Assembly (NCBI RefSeq): GCF_001653755.1
Contig: NZ_CP015125.1
Coordinates: forward strand, 432,001-496,000
Direction: 5' to 3'
DNA from: Dokdonia donghaensis DSW-1
GTDB lineage: Bacteria; Bacteroidota; Bacteroidia; Flavobacteriales; Flavobacteriaceae
Length of the DNA: 64,000 nucleotides
Of the stretch, positions 34,688 to 43,685 are shown piece by piece (within the stretch, counting starts at the first letter, position 1; each line of letters begins with the position of its first letter). The position numbers and the translations under genes are program-made. The notes beneath the pieces were generated by a model. The model saw nothing but the letters and a program-made list of their open reading frames with translations, was not told where the DNA came from and did not search any database.

Positions 34688-34707
34688 CACGCTTTCGCGA
34701 AAGCGTA
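34688..34707. repeat. 20-bp palindrome, copy 15
   Basis: 19/20 match between two convergent genes, 3 nt after the SLC13 stop and 6 nt from the GTP cyclohydrolase II-like stop; fills most of the 29-nt gap. Confidence 0.97.
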
Positions 34708-34713
34708 CTCGTA

Positions 34714-35226
34714 TCATAGCTCCGTAGGTTGAATACCACTTACACGTATCCCCAGTTCTGTGAGTGTTTTGGTTTTCTTTTCATTACCCGTGATCATCGT
34801 GATGGAATTTACTTCTAGATGCTTCAAAATCTTTGCTGCTGCCGAAAAGTCTCTATTGTCTTTATGAAAACCTACGGCCTCGTACGCATCTGCTTGAGGC
34901 ATACCTTGTTTTTTGAGCGGTAATGTATTGAGGAGTGCATAATGACCATTTCCTTTTCCTTCTTGTTCTAGCCAGATTACAATACCCTTTCCTGCTTGTT
35001 CTATAAGTTGCTGGGATATTTCCATTTGCTCACGGCAATCACACTCTATACTATTAAAATGGTGGGCAAAAATGCACGAGGAATGCACCCTACAAAGCAC
35101 ACCTTCTGCTCCGCTCACATCTCCCATCACTAGCGCGTGAGACTCCTTGATACCGTCATAAAAGAGTATCTCTTTGTAGGTGCCATATTTGGTTTTAATA
35201 GTTCCTTCGGCGAGTTGTACGATCAT
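34714..35226 (-). CDS. GTP cyclohydrolase II-like protein (RibA paralogue)
   Basis: A 170-residue stand-alone homologue of GTP cyclohydrolase II. Zinc ligands are conserved: cysteine of RVHSSC and both of ECDCREQ, in the same spacing as the E. coli enzyme. The catalytic Arg region (KDNRDFSAAAKIL) and the TGNEKKTKTL loop resemble the TNNPKK motif. Two active-site positions differ: the EGRNIGL loop of E. coli is EGKGNGH here, and the tyrosine of RAYALQD has no clear counterpart. Such divergence fits a specialised paralogue rather than the riboflavin enzyme. It is co-directional with a TPMT-like gene 19 nt upstream. Function beyond purine ring opening is uncertain. Confidence 0.8.
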   Translation of the reverse strand: MIVQLAEGTIKTKYGTYKEILFYDGIKESHALVMGDVSGAEGVLCRVHSSCIFAHHFNSIECDCREQMEISQQLIEQAGKGIVIWLEQEGKGNGHYALLNTLPLKKQGMPQADAYEAVGFHKDNRDFSAAAKILKHLEVNSITMITGNEKKTKTLTELGIRVSGIQPTEL

Positions 35227-35245
35227 TGTTTTGTAATATTCTAGT

Positions 35246-35830
35246 TTACTTTTTTACCATTTTGATAAATAACTCCTTATCTGCACGAGCAGCTATTGAG
35301 TTATAGGCAGTCTCGATTTTTTGAATATCAAAGTGTTTTGAAAACAAACTTTCATATGCTGTGGTGCTTCCTCCGTATGGCGGACCTTTCTCAGTAAGAG
35401 GAAAGTTAAAAAGTAAGCCTACGAGTTTTCCTTCAGGCTTAAGCAGTGCGTGCATATGTGCAACATAATCAGGTCTCAAATCTGGTTGCAATGCGCAGAA
35501 AAATGTTTGCTCTATAATGACATCAAACTGCCCATCATATGTAAAGAAATCTTCTTGTATGAGTTGCTCACTAGGAAAGCCTGGCACTCGCTGTTTCAAA
35601 TTTTCTAATGCGAGCTGAGAAAAGTCTACTACATACACATTTTTAAACCCCTGCTCCCAGCAGTACTGGGCCTCATAGCTATAACCGCCACCAGGGATTA
35701 AAATTTTGAGCTCCTTATTTTCTAACTGATCGAGGTAGGCTTTGATAGGTGGAGAGACCTCTTTTAAGTCCCAACCTGTATTTCCCTCTGCATAGCGATT
35801 ATTCCAATAGGTTGACGTGAGTTCCATCAT
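35246..35830 (-). CDS. Thiopurine methyltransferase-like SAM-dependent methyltransferase
   Basis: A 194-residue class I methyltransferase. The SAM site is ILIPGGGYSYEAQYCWEQGF (about 43-62) with acidic YVVDFS at beta 2 and the IIEQTFFCALQPDLR substrate loop; the NFPLTEKGPPYGGS stretch is typical of the TPMT superfamily. In bacteria this group includes enzymes that methylate tellurite, selenite or thiols. Substrate not identifiable here. Start is ATG 35830 or the adjacent ATG at 35827. It is followed closely by the GTP cyclohydrolase II-like gene on the same strand. Confidence 0.87.
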   Translation of the reverse strand: MMELTSTYWNNRYAEGNTGWDLKEVSPPIKAYLDQLENKELKILIPGGGYSYEAQYCWEQGFKNVYVVDFSQLALENLKQRVPGFPSEQLIQEDFFTYDGQFDVIIEQTFFCALQPDLRPDYVAHMHALLKPEGKLVGLLFNFPLTEKGPPYGGSTTAYESLFSKHFDIQKIETAYNSIAARADKELFIKMVKK

Positions 35831-35922
35831 TTAGGCTTTAGTTTTAAAACAACATCTAGTGCTCAGCAATTTAAGTAAATTACTGGTAGCAAGTTTTAAA
35901 TTTAGTTTGTGTTGCTTGTGGT

Positions 35923-35942
35923 TACGCTTTCGCGAAAGCGTA
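35923..35942. repeat. 20-bp palindrome, copy 16
   Basis: Perfect copy, 12 nt beyond the YfiR-kinase stop. Confidence 0.98.
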
Positions 35943-35954
35943 ATACAACCCTAA

Positions 35955-37739
35955 TTATATACCGTAGGGTATTGTGAAGTAAAAGGTGGTCCCTTTACCA
36001 AGCTCTGAGTCTAGCCAAATGCTTCCCTTATGGATACTTACAATCTTTTTACAGTGAGCAAGACCAATACCGGTTCCCTCATACTCATCATTAGTATGTA
36101 GTCGCTGAAAGATGGAGAAAATACGATCTTGATGTGCTTGATGTATACCGATACCATTATCTGAAAAAGAAAACTGCCACATACCTTTTGATGGGTTATC
36201 TACATTACTCACTTTTGTTGTGCTTATATTGAGAATGGGGCGCCTGTCTTCTGGGCAAAACTTGAGTGCATTTGTAATTAAGTTTTGGAACAACAAGCGC
36301 AGCTCTACTTCAGAACCAGATACCACTGGCAGTTGTGTGTAATTTATGGTGGCACCTGTGCGTGATACAAGTGATGTAATGTCTTTCTCTAAATCTTGTA
36401 ATACTTTATGTGTGTCAACCTGAGTAAAAATTCTTGTTTTACCTATTCTAGAATACTCAAGAAGCATATTTATAAGCTTAGCCATACGATCGCTTGCTTC
36501 TTCTATAAATTCTAGACTCTGTAGACCCACCTCATCAAACTGTTCTCCATAATCTCCTCTTATGAGGCCTATAAAGCTTGAAATAGTATTAAGAGGTTCT
36601 TGTAAATCGTGACTGGCTATGTATGCAAATTGTTCTAGGTCTTCGTTTTTTTGACTCAATTCTTCTTTTTGCTTAAGTATGGTTGCATTCTGAATAGTGA
36701 GTTGCTCTATAAGTATCTTTTTTGTGCGATAATTCTTGTATAGTACAAAACCAGCAATAAGAAATAATAGGGCTATACCTGTAAGTAACCAGTTTACAGT
36801 AGCTCTTAGGTCTAACTCTGAAGACTGCTCGAGCAACACCTTTTTTTGATCACTTATACTTACTTTTTGCACCTCAATACTGTCTTGCCTAAGCTTGATT
36901 TCTCTCTTGCTATTTTGTAAAACAACTTCTTGCTTATCTAGTTCTCTTAATTGATTTTTGATTTTGATCTCAAGCTGCTGTGCAATCTCCCTTTTGTCTT
37001 CTATAGTTTTCTTTTGTAGTTTATCTACTTCTCTCAACTCTTGTATAGAGTTGTCTTTATACTTTACAATTTCTTGTATGGTATCTATAATTTCGTTTTG
37101 ACTTAACAACTCACGTTCTTGACGATTAATTACCTCATCCTTTTCTTTTGCATTTGCAAGAACTGTCTGGAGAGAATCTTGCGCCTCTTCAAAAAGTGCT
37201 TGCCATTTTTCTGAATTTGCAATTGCATATGACTGTAGTGACGGGGCTACCTTAAAGCTATTTTGGCTTAATAAGCCTTGATTAATCTGGTGTCTAAAAG
37301 TTTCTCCTACCCGCACTATGTTAATCATTGAGGAATTAAATAGGTAGTCTTCTGCAATAACTAGCACTCCCTTATTCTCTAGGGATTGTAAGACATACGG
37401 CATCTGGTAATTGTACTTTCTATTTACATAAAGTACATCTACATCTTGAATATCTTTTATGGATAAAAAGTTTACTACAGCAACCTGTCTGTCTTGTACT
37501 CTTCTTTGTTGAGCCATTGCTCTGAGGTCAATAAGCGTTCTGTCTGGGCCCAGCACGCCTATTACAAACTGCTCTTCTAGCGGTTCTGGCCAGCTTACTT
37601 GCTGCGCTATATTAAATATATAAATGGCTCTTTGTACTCTCGAGACTTGGCTGGGTTGTTGCTGTGCATTTAGAATAATAGATACCCCTATAAAGAGGTA
37701 GTTAATAACTATTTTAAAAAATGAAACCGACCTCATCAT
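35955..37739 (-). CDS. Histidine kinase with N-terminal YfiR-like (DUF4154) domain
   Basis: A 594-residue kinase. An N-terminal signal region (about 1-25, ending LNAQ) precedes a YfiR/DUF4154 domain (about 30-170: IYIFNIAQQVSW, FVIGVLGPDRTL, DVDVLYVNRKYN, GVLVIAEDYLFNSSMINIV). A long charged coiled coil (about 180-310) and a transmembrane helix (315-335) lead to HisKA with H377 (YIASHDLQEP) and a HATPase (SDNGIGI, GTGIGLAHCKKI). YfiR in pseudomonads is a periplasmic repressor responding to redox or envelope state. It is the last gene of the operon with two receivers and a TonB receptor, and starts 7 nt after the receptor stop. A perfect palindrome copy follows 12 nt beyond its stop. Confidence 0.92.
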   Translation of the reverse strand: MMRSVSFFKIVINYLFIGVSIILNAQQQPSQVSRVQRAIYIFNIAQQVSWPEPLEEQFVIGVLGPDRTLIDLRAMAQQRRVQDRQVAVVNFLSIKDIQDVDVLYVNRKYNYQMPYVLQSLENKGVLVIAEDYLFNSSMINIVRVGETFRHQINQGLLSQNSFKVAPSLQSYAIANSEKWQALFEEAQDSLQTVLANAKEKDEVINRQERELLSQNEIIDTIQEIVKYKDNSIQELREVDKLQKKTIEDKREIAQQLEIKIKNQLRELDKQEVVLQNSKREIKLRQDSIEVQKVSISDQKKVLLEQSSELDLRATVNWLLTGIALLFLIAGFVLYKNYRTKKILIEQLTIQNATILKQKEELSQKNEDLEQFAYIASHDLQEPLNTISSFIGLIRGDYGEQFDEVGLQSLEFIEEASDRMAKLINMLLEYSRIGKTRIFTQVDTHKVLQDLEKDITSLVSRTGATINYTQLPVVSGSEVELRLLFQNLITNALKFCPEDRRPILNISTTKVSNVDNPSKGMWQFSFSDNGIGIHQAHQDRIFSIFQRLHTNDEYEGTGIGLAHCKKIVSIHKGSIWLDSELGKGTTFYFTIPYGI

Positions 37740-37746
37740 ATACCTA

Positions 37747-40449
37747 TTACAGCTTCACAGCGACTTTAATAAAATAATTTGCTCCCTGTACACCAAACTG
37801 ACCTACCCTCCTACTATAAATAAAGTTTCCATTACTTGTATTTGAAGAATGGGTATGCTCATCTGGATACACATTTAAGATGTTATTTCCCCCTATCGCT
37901 GCTCTTACTCTAGAGCTGAACTGATAATCTATAGAAAGGTCTGTAATGATCTTTGGCGAGAATTTTTGATCTCTTGACTCTATATTGCCAGTAAACTCAT
38001 TGAGAACCCAATTATTTGAGTTGCCATCTTCTGGATGGAAATACGTTACTGGCCCAAACAATGTGTTATTAAGTTGAATACGGAGTTTTTGAACGTCATA
38101 AAAATTTCTAAAACTAAGCTTATAACCGGGTTGTCCTTTTTCAAGGCGTCCTATTTCTTCTCTATTAAAAATAACCTCTTCTGCCCCCTCAAAAGCCTCT
38201 GGAACTCTAATGTCGCTCCCTACTTTAGTATTGTTTACGTTGAAGCCTAGAGAACTTTCTATATAACCTAACCCTAGAGATTTTTTAAATACGACAGAGG
38301 CATCAAAACCTGAGGTTTTTGTGTCTATAGCATTTGTAAAGAACTGAGCTGCTCCTACTCCAAAAGGATCAAGAATATTCTCATAACCCTCTGCAATTCT
38401 ACCAGAGAGAACAATTCTATCTTGTATAGAAATATAATAGTAGTCCAGCGAGACAGATAGGTAATCATTAATCTTACTACTTAAACCTGCGCTATAGTGG
38501 TTAGAGAGCTCGGGCCTTAACTTATCTACATTAAAAGCCTGTGCGGTAAGGGCACTCTCATTATTAAATGTACCCACTTGCACAATATCTCCATCTATAA
38601 ATTGTGTGCTTATATTCTGAAAAAAAACTTGATGTAATGAGGGTGCTCTAAAGCCTGTTGCGATGCCTCCTCTTATACTGGTATTTTCATATACCTTGTA
38701 ACGTGAGGCGAGTTTCCAGATAATTTGATTCCCGAAGTTATTATAATTTTCATTTCTCGCTGCTCCTTGTACTAGCCATTGGTCTGTAACATTTGCCTCT
38801 ACATCTACATAAAAAGAGCTATTTGTTCTAAACTTATTAAGCTCATTGTCTGGCTGTATACCAGGAAAAACTTGAGCTCCAGCAATTCTAGGTACTTCTT
38901 CTCCATTTTCATTTATAAAGACACTTCCTCCATCTATATAAGAGGCTTCTTCTCCTGCGCCTATCTGATAATTTTCTACTCTAAGCTCACCTCCAAAAGA
39001 AAAATTAAGCCCAGAACGCCATTCAAAAGACTTAGATAGATCTAGATTTGATGTGTTCTGACTATATAAAAACCCTCCAGCATAAAAAGTTGTAGGTGAA
39101 GCCACACCCATAGATGCATTGTTAGAATTATTAACCGTATAATCGAGAGAATTTGTACCTATAGAATGGCTAAAGTCTATAGTCCACTCGCGTTTGACAC
39201 CTTTTATGCCTAGCGTAACCGCATCATCTTGAATATCTGTAAGAATTTGAGGCGAAAATCCATTAGGAAATAAATCTGTTATCACACGGTCCTGATCTTT
39301 TGGAAATCTATAAAAACCAGCACTCTTTCCTTCTCTATAATTTCTACCACCATTAAGATAAACCTTCGCACTATCTGAGACTTTAATTTCGCCGTTAAAA
39401 TGAATTGCGAGATTTTGAGTCTCAGCATTTCCTATTTGCATTACCCTTCTGTCTGAGTAACCTGTTTGAGTATAAAAATTATTCTCTTCAATGAGACTAG
39501 CGTCTTCTTCTGCATTATCTACATAAACACTGCCTGTATAATTACCAGCTCGGTTTGTTGCTTCCCTCTTTCTGTACTCTCCAGTTAGATTTAAAAATCC
39601 TTCTTTACCTATTTTCATCCCAAAATTTGCTCCCGCAAACTGAGTAAGACCATCACCCTCTTGATTAATTTTTACTAAATTATCAAGTGTGATTGCATTG
39701 GTCTGTTTCTTTAATACGATATTGATTACACCAGCAATAGCATCAGATCCATACTGAGAAGTTGCCCCATCTCTTAAAATCTCTATTCTTTCAATTGCGC
39801 TTACTGGTATTGCATTAAAATCTGTTCCTACAGCTCCTCTGCCTATTGTGCCGTTTACATTAAGTAATGAGCTATTGTGCCTTCTCTTACCATTAATTAA
39901 TACAAGTACTTGATCTGTACCTAAACCACGAAGTGTTGCAGGATCTATATGATCTGTACCATCTGCTATGGTTTGATGTGTTGAATAAAATGAAGGAGCG
40001 AGATAATGAAGGATCTGGCTAAGCTCTATTTGCGGAGAATTAGAAATTTGCTGTGGCGAAATAATATCTACAGAGGCTGTGTTTTGAAACGAAGAGACTG
40101 GGTCTGATCTAGTACCAAGAGAAATAGGCTCATCTGCCGAAAAACCAGTTTCTAGTTTAAAATTAATCTCCTTAATATCCCCCGCTTTTAAAACGACGGT
40201 GTTGTACTGTACATTATACATTACAAAACTTGCAGATAAGACATACTCTCCCTCATCTACTTCAAAACTAAAGGCTCCATCTATATCTGTTTGTGTTGAT
40301 TTATTATAGCCCTCTATTGAGACTAATGCTCCAGGAAGCACGCCATAATTATCTGTAACTACACCAACAATTTTTGCTCTAGTTTGACTATAACTTACTG
40401 TTGAAATTATAAAGAAAAGAAATAGTAAGGACTTAGTATACTTAGGCAT
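37747..40449 (-). CDS. TonB-dependent outer-membrane receptor
   Basis: A protein of about 900 residues. Signal peptide MPKYTKSLLFLFFIISTVSYSQ, a carboxypeptidase-regulatory-like N-domain (AKIVGVVTDNYGVLPGALVSIEGY, about 22-105), a plug domain (AIPVSAIERIEILRDGATSQYGSDAIAGVINIVLKK, in the standard form) and a beta barrel ending in FIKVAVKL with a terminal aromatic-rich strand. No SusD partner is present. It is preceded by two receiver genes (the nearest 24 nt away) and followed by a YfiR-kinase; its substrate is unknown, though the coupling suggests ligand or envelope sensing rather than polysaccharide uptake. ATG 40449 is preferred for the signal peptide; an in-frame start exists at 40470. 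Confidence 0.93.
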   Translation of the reverse strand: MPKYTKSLLFLFFIISTVSYSQTRAKIVGVVTDNYGVLPGALVSIEGYNKSTQTDIDGAFSFEVDEGEYVLSASFVMYNVQYNTVVLKAGDIKEINFKLETGFSADEPISLGTRSDPVSSFQNTASVDIISPQQISNSPQIELSQILHYLAPSFYSTHQTIADGTDHIDPATLRGLGTDQVLVLINGKRRHNSSLLNVNGTIGRGAVGTDFNAIPVSAIERIEILRDGATSQYGSDAIAGVINIVLKKQTNAITLDNLVKINQEGDGLTQFAGANFGMKIGKEGFLNLTGEYRKREATNRAGNYTGSVYVDNAEEDASLIEENNFYTQTGYSDRRVMQIGNAETQNLAIHFNGEIKVSDSAKVYLNGGRNYREGKSAGFYRFPKDQDRVITDLFPNGFSPQILTDIQDDAVTLGIKGVKREWTIDFSHSIGTNSLDYTVNNSNNASMGVASPTTFYAGGFLYSQNTSNLDLSKSFEWRSGLNFSFGGELRVENYQIGAGEEASYIDGGSVFINENGEEVPRIAGAQVFPGIQPDNELNKFRTNSSFYVDVEANVTDQWLVQGAARNENYNNFGNQIIWKLASRYKVYENTSIRGGIATGFRAPSLHQVFFQNISTQFIDGDIVQVGTFNNESALTAQAFNVDKLRPELSNHYSAGLSSKINDYLSVSLDYYYISIQDRIVLSGRIAEGYENILDPFGVGAAQFFTNAIDTKTSGFDASVVFKKSLGLGYIESSLGFNVNNTKVGSDIRVPEAFEGAEEVIFNREEIGRLEKGQPGYKLSFRNFYDVQKLRIQLNNTLFGPVTYFHPEDGNSNNWVLNEFTGNIESRDQKFSPKIITDLSIDYQFSSRVRAAIGGNNILNVYPDEHTHSSNTSNGNFIYSRRVGQFGVQGANYFIKVAVKL

Positions 40450-40473
40450 TATAGCTATAACATTACACATTAT

Positions 40474-40854
40474 TTAAACTGAGATCATTTGATCGATCAC
40501 CTCTTCAAGCATCTCTGGTGAAAGCATTTTTTTCTTTACCCCTTTTACAAATGGGTAAGTCGCTAGTTTATCTTGTTCTGCCTGTCTCGGCATCGTTGCA
40601 AGAAGCAATATAATAGGGATATTATGATTTGCTCGCTGCTGGTAATGTTCTAAAAATTCCCAACCATTCATTACTGGCATATTAATATCCAAAAAAATAA
40701 TATCGGCTAGGTAACCAGCATCTAAAGCTTCAATAGCTTCAAGCCCATTTCTCGCTACTTCAATGGAAGAAAATTTAGCAGATCTTTCTAATACAACTTT
40801 GTTAAAATAGGATACAGGTTTACTGTCATCAATCAATAAGGCTTTATACTCCAA
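40474..40854 (-). CDS. Single-domain response regulator
   Basis: A 126-residue receiver protein with acceptor D56 (DIIFLDINMPVMNGWEFLEHY), preceded by LLIDDSKPVS; the conserved Lys is in the C-terminal part (FVKGVKKK). No output domain is present. It is the second gene in the operon with the TonB receptor, 6 nt after the first receiver. Together the two are paralogues sharing the LDINMP.MNGWEFLEHY block, so they probably arose by duplication and both may be targets of the YfiR kinase. Confidence 0.9.
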   Translation of the reverse strand: MEYKALLIDDSKPVSYFNKVVLERSAKFSSIEVARNGLEAIEALDAGYLADIIFLDINMPVMNGWEFLEHYQQRANHNIPIILLLATMPRQAEQDKLATYPFVKGVKKKMLSPEMLEEVIDQMISV

Positions 40855-40860
40855 GTTGTG

Positions 40861-41283
40861 TTATTTATTATTTGCGAGCCTTAGGGAAGCGTCATTTACG
40901 GTTTCTAAAACGCCATCTAGTATTCTGATTGAAAGCGGCTTATTTATAAAGTCGAGAACTTCATAATTTACTATAGATTTTTTTACGTGTTCTGGGTTTG
41001 AAGAGCTAGAAAGGATAATCACTTGTATGTCACTTCTAAAATCTTCATTAAAAAGTTCATAGTGATCTAAAAACTCCCAGCCATTCATAGCTGGCATATT
41101 AATATCTAGAAAAATGATGTCTGGTTTTATCTCATCGCCAGATAGCACTTGTTCTAAAAATAACAGCCCGTCTTTTCCGCTTTGCACTGTTTTAATGTGC
41201 TCAAATCCCGAGTGGCCTACGACTACTCGCTTATTAAAGAAATTTACAGCCTTATCGTCATCTATCAAGAGGACTCTCTTCAT
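40861..41283 (-). CDS. Single-domain response regulator
   Basis: A receiver-only protein of 140 residues, beginning MKRVLLIDDDKAVN, with acceptor D60 (DIIFLDINMPAMNGWEF), the SSS switch region (ILSSSSNP) and NKPLSI with the conserved Lys. ATG 41283 is chosen since the more upstream start at 41316 would be TTG and put extra residues before the first beta strand. It is the first gene of the four-gene operon. The upstream 200 nt contains no clear consensus -7 box. Confidence 0.9.
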   Translation of the reverse strand: MKRVLLIDDDKAVNFFNKRVVVGHSGFEHIKTVQSGKDGLLFLEQVLSGDEIKPDIIFLDINMPAMNGWEFLDHYELFNEDFRSDIQVIILSSSSNPEHVKKSIVNYEVLDFINKPLSIRILDGVLETVNDASLRLANNK

Positions 41284-41487
41284 TATTGAATATTCTAGGG
41301 GTTGGGTATAAAGCAAATATCAAAAAAACATTACTCCTAATACAACGTTACTGTTAAAAATGAAAAATTATCGATATAACAGCTTTTATGATAGACAAAC
41401 AACACACTCAATGCTAAGTCATTGTATTGTGTTAGTGATATTTTAAGATTTAGTATACAATACCAAAGAATAAGTCAAGAAGCCCTA

Positions 41488-42333
41488 CTATTTTGAAACG
41501 CTCATTGCACGCTCATTTTTTTCATCTATCCAAGCCTGTCCTTTTCGGCGTCTCATAAAGTTATCATAGTGACGCATATAGAACACATTGTATAACGCTT
41601 TCCTAAGGTTAGACATTTTTCGCGGAAGCGCACGTAAACTCATACTAAATCCAGGAGTTTCATATTTCATATAGTGCCAGTATCCTTCTGGCATATACAG
41701 AGTCTCGCCGTGATTAAGATGGCAAATAAAACCTTTTGCTTTTTTGAGATTTGGAAACTTATCATAATCTGGATCATCAAAATTGATATCCTCGCGGGTG
41801 ATGAGAGAGTAAGGTACTTTGTAAAGATGTGGCGTCTCACTAGGAGGGAATAACACACATTGCTTTTTACCCTCAAAGTGAAAGTGCAAAATATTTGCCC
41901 AGTCTATATCGTGATGCATAAAGACTTTGCTCCCCTCTCCACCAAAAAACAGCATAGGTATTTGCTTGAGCAATCTTAAACCTATTTTTGGAAACTTAAA
42001 ATCCTCTTTTAATGAAGGAACTTCTTTCATCAAGTTATATAGAAAAATGCGATAGTTAGTAGGCTGCTTTTTGAGCAACTCTACATATGCACTCATACTC
42101 ATTGTCGCGTGCGCTTGGTTAAAACCCTCGTCGTGTTTTACGGGTCTATCATCATAGAGCGGCACTTCCTTATCTCCAGCTATGTCTTTTATATAGGTCA
42201 GGTTCCATTTATCATAAGCTTTCCAGTCATCTATAAGGTGCTCTATAACCACGGGTTTCTGCGGCTTTACGTAGTCACGTAAAAATTCCTTTTTGGTTAT
42301 AGTATGTACTCTTGTGATTTCTTGTAACTGCAT
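41488..42333 (-). CDS. JmjC-like cupin protein (Cupin_8 family)
   Basis: A protein of about 281 residues in the cupin-8/JmjC superfamily. HHD of VFMHHDIDWANILHFHFEGKK supplies the H-x-D iron ligands, and the distal histidine is in YMPEGYWHYMKYETPG; 2-oxoglutarate binding would be by residues of the ILHFHFEGKKQ strand. These enzymes hydroxylate proteins or small molecules. Start ATG 42333 removes a non-homologous N-terminal stretch. The gene lies between the receptor operon and a bioB terminator and seems independent. The substrate cannot be predicted. Confidence 0.85.
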   Translation of the reverse strand: MQLQEITRVHTITKKEFLRDYVKPQKPVVIEHLIDDWKAYDKWNLTYIKDIAGDKEVPLYDDRPVKHDEGFNQAHATMSMSAYVELLKKQPTNYRIFLYNLMKEVPSLKEDFKFPKIGLRLLKQIPMLFFGGEGSKVFMHHDIDWANILHFHFEGKKQCVLFPPSETPHLYKVPYSLITREDINFDDPDYDKFPNLKKAKGFICHLNHGETLYMPEGYWHYMKYETPGFSMSLRALPRKMSNLRKALYNVFYMRHYDNFMRRRKGQAWIDEKNERAMSVSK

Positions 42334-42370
42334 ATAAGATGACCTTAAATTATGTAAAGCTGTAGTAACA

Positions 42371-42406
42371 CAAAACACTAACTCCCAAAAGGGAGTTAGT
42401 GTTTTG
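42371..42406. terminator. Terminator of bioB
   Basis: Perfect 16-bp stem CAAAACACTAACTCCC / GGGAGTTAGTGTTTTG with AAAA loop, 50 nt beyond the bioB stop. Confidence 0.9.
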
Positions 42407-42456
42407 TTGATATACTCTCGCGTATATCTACGATATTACTTCAAATATGGTTCTGC

Positions 42457-43551
42457 CTACTTGAGCGCTTTTCCGGCAAGTTTTGCCTCTTCGTTGCGCT
42501 CTATTTTATGTCCTGGGCGTGACCATTTTGGTTTTTCTCCAAGTGATTCAAACTTAGAATCTACTGCTTCTACAGATTCTGGTTGTGCTTTTTTAACAAA
42601 AGGCTTTTGAGGAGTAAGACCTAATAGATCAAACATTTTCATATCCTCATTTACATCTGGATTAGGCGTAGTAAGTAGTTTATCACCAGCAAAGATGGAG
42701 TTTGCTCCTGCAAAGAAGCACATAGCCTGTCCTTCTCTACTCATCTCTGTTCTTCCTGCAGATAGTCTCACCTGCGTTTGTGGTAATACGATTCTTGTAG
42801 TTGCAACCATACGTATCATCTCCCAGATAGATATAGGCTCTATATCTTCCATAGGTGTACCTGGTACTGCCACTAGTGCATTAATAGGTGTAGACTCTGG
42901 TTGTGGGTCAAGCTTTGCAAGTGCTGCAAGCATTCCTGCTCTATCTTCTACAGCTTCTCCCATACCTATGATTCCTCCAGAACATACGGTCACGTTAGTC
43001 TTACGCACGTTAGAAATCGTATCTAGACGATCTTCAAAAGCTCTCGTAGAAATGACATCTTTATAATAATCTTCTGAGGTGTCAAGGTTGTGATTGTATG
43101 CATATAATCCAGCCTCTGCTAGACGCTCTGCTTGATTTTCTGTCACCATACCTAAGGTACAGCACACTTCCATATCTAGCTTGTTTATGGTACGTACCAT
43201 CTCTAGTACGTTATCAAATTCTGGTCCGTCTTTTACATTACGCCAGGCTGCTCCCATACATACTCGTGAACTTCCAGACGCCTTTGCACGTAATGCTTGT
43301 GCTTTTACTTGTTGTACAGACATAAGGTCATTACCTTCTATATCTGTATGGTATCTTGCCGCTTGCGGGCAGTACCCACAGTCTTCTGGACATCCTCCAG
43401 TTTTTATAGATAAAAGGGTAGAAACTTGTACCGTATTTGGATCGTGATGCTCGCGATGTGTAGTTGCCGCTTCATATAAAAGCGTCATCATAGGTTTATT
43501 ATAAATAGCGAGTATTTCCTCTTTGGTCCAGTTGTGTCTTATTTCTGTCAT
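42457..43551 (-). CDS. bioB: Biotin synthase
   Basis: A 364-residue radical-SAM enzyme that inserts sulfur into dethiobiotin. The CxxxCxxC cluster site is C54, C58, C61 (GGCPEDCGYCPQ), followed by the conserved CMGAAWRN, NHNLDT, SGGI and RLSAGR (arginine ligand of the auxiliary 2Fe-2S cluster) motifs. ATG 43551 is chosen: the -7-like box TATTTTTA (43556-43563) ends 4 nt before it, predicting a leaderless mRNA. A strong terminator (42371-42406) follows. The C-terminus has an extra 30-residue charged tail (GEKPKWSRPGHK). A ketoacyl synthase gene lies upstream. Confidence 0.97.
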   Translation of the reverse strand: MTEIRHNWTKEEILAIYNKPMMTLLYEAATTHREHHDPNTVQVSTLLSIKTGGCPEDCGYCPQAARYHTDIEGNDLMSVQQVKAQALRAKASGSSRVCMGAAWRNVKDGPEFDNVLEMVRTINKLDMEVCCTLGMVTENQAERLAEAGLYAYNHNLDTSEDYYKDVISTRAFEDRLDTISNVRKTNVTVCSGGIIGMGEAVEDRAGMLAALAKLDPQPESTPINALVAVPGTPMEDIEPISIWEMIRMVATTRIVLPQTQVRLSAGRTEMSREGQAMCFFAGANSIFAGDKLLTTPNPDVNEDMKMFDLLGLTPQKPFVKKAQPESVEAVDSKFESLGEKPKWSRPGHKIERNEEAKLAGKALK

Positions 43552-43555
43552 AACG

Positions 43556-43563
43556 TAAAAATA
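43556..43563 (-). promoter_or_regulatory. -7 box of bioB
   Basis: TATTTTTA on the minus strand, 7/8 match, ending 4 nt before ATG 43551; a TTG lies 15 nt upstream. Confidence 0.5.
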
Positions 43564-43657
43564 TGAAATAGTCTTAAGCAAGTAAATGGCTATTACTAAG
43601 TTTTTAAAAAAATGTAGCCCGTACTGGTATAATTTTATGTGTTAAAAGTTCTTTTGG

Positions 43658-43677
43658 TACGCTTTCGCGAAAGCGTA
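43658..43677. repeat. 20-bp palindrome, copy 17
   Basis: Perfect copy, 8 nt beyond the ketoacyl synthase stop, in the gap before bioB. Confidence 0.98.
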
Positions 43678-43685
43678 ATACCACC

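Noticed and set aside
41613..41632. A further palindrome copy in the cupin gene (TTTTTCGCGGAAGCGCAC)
   Set aside because: The centre and left arm are changed and the match is not clearly better than chance; left out of the count.
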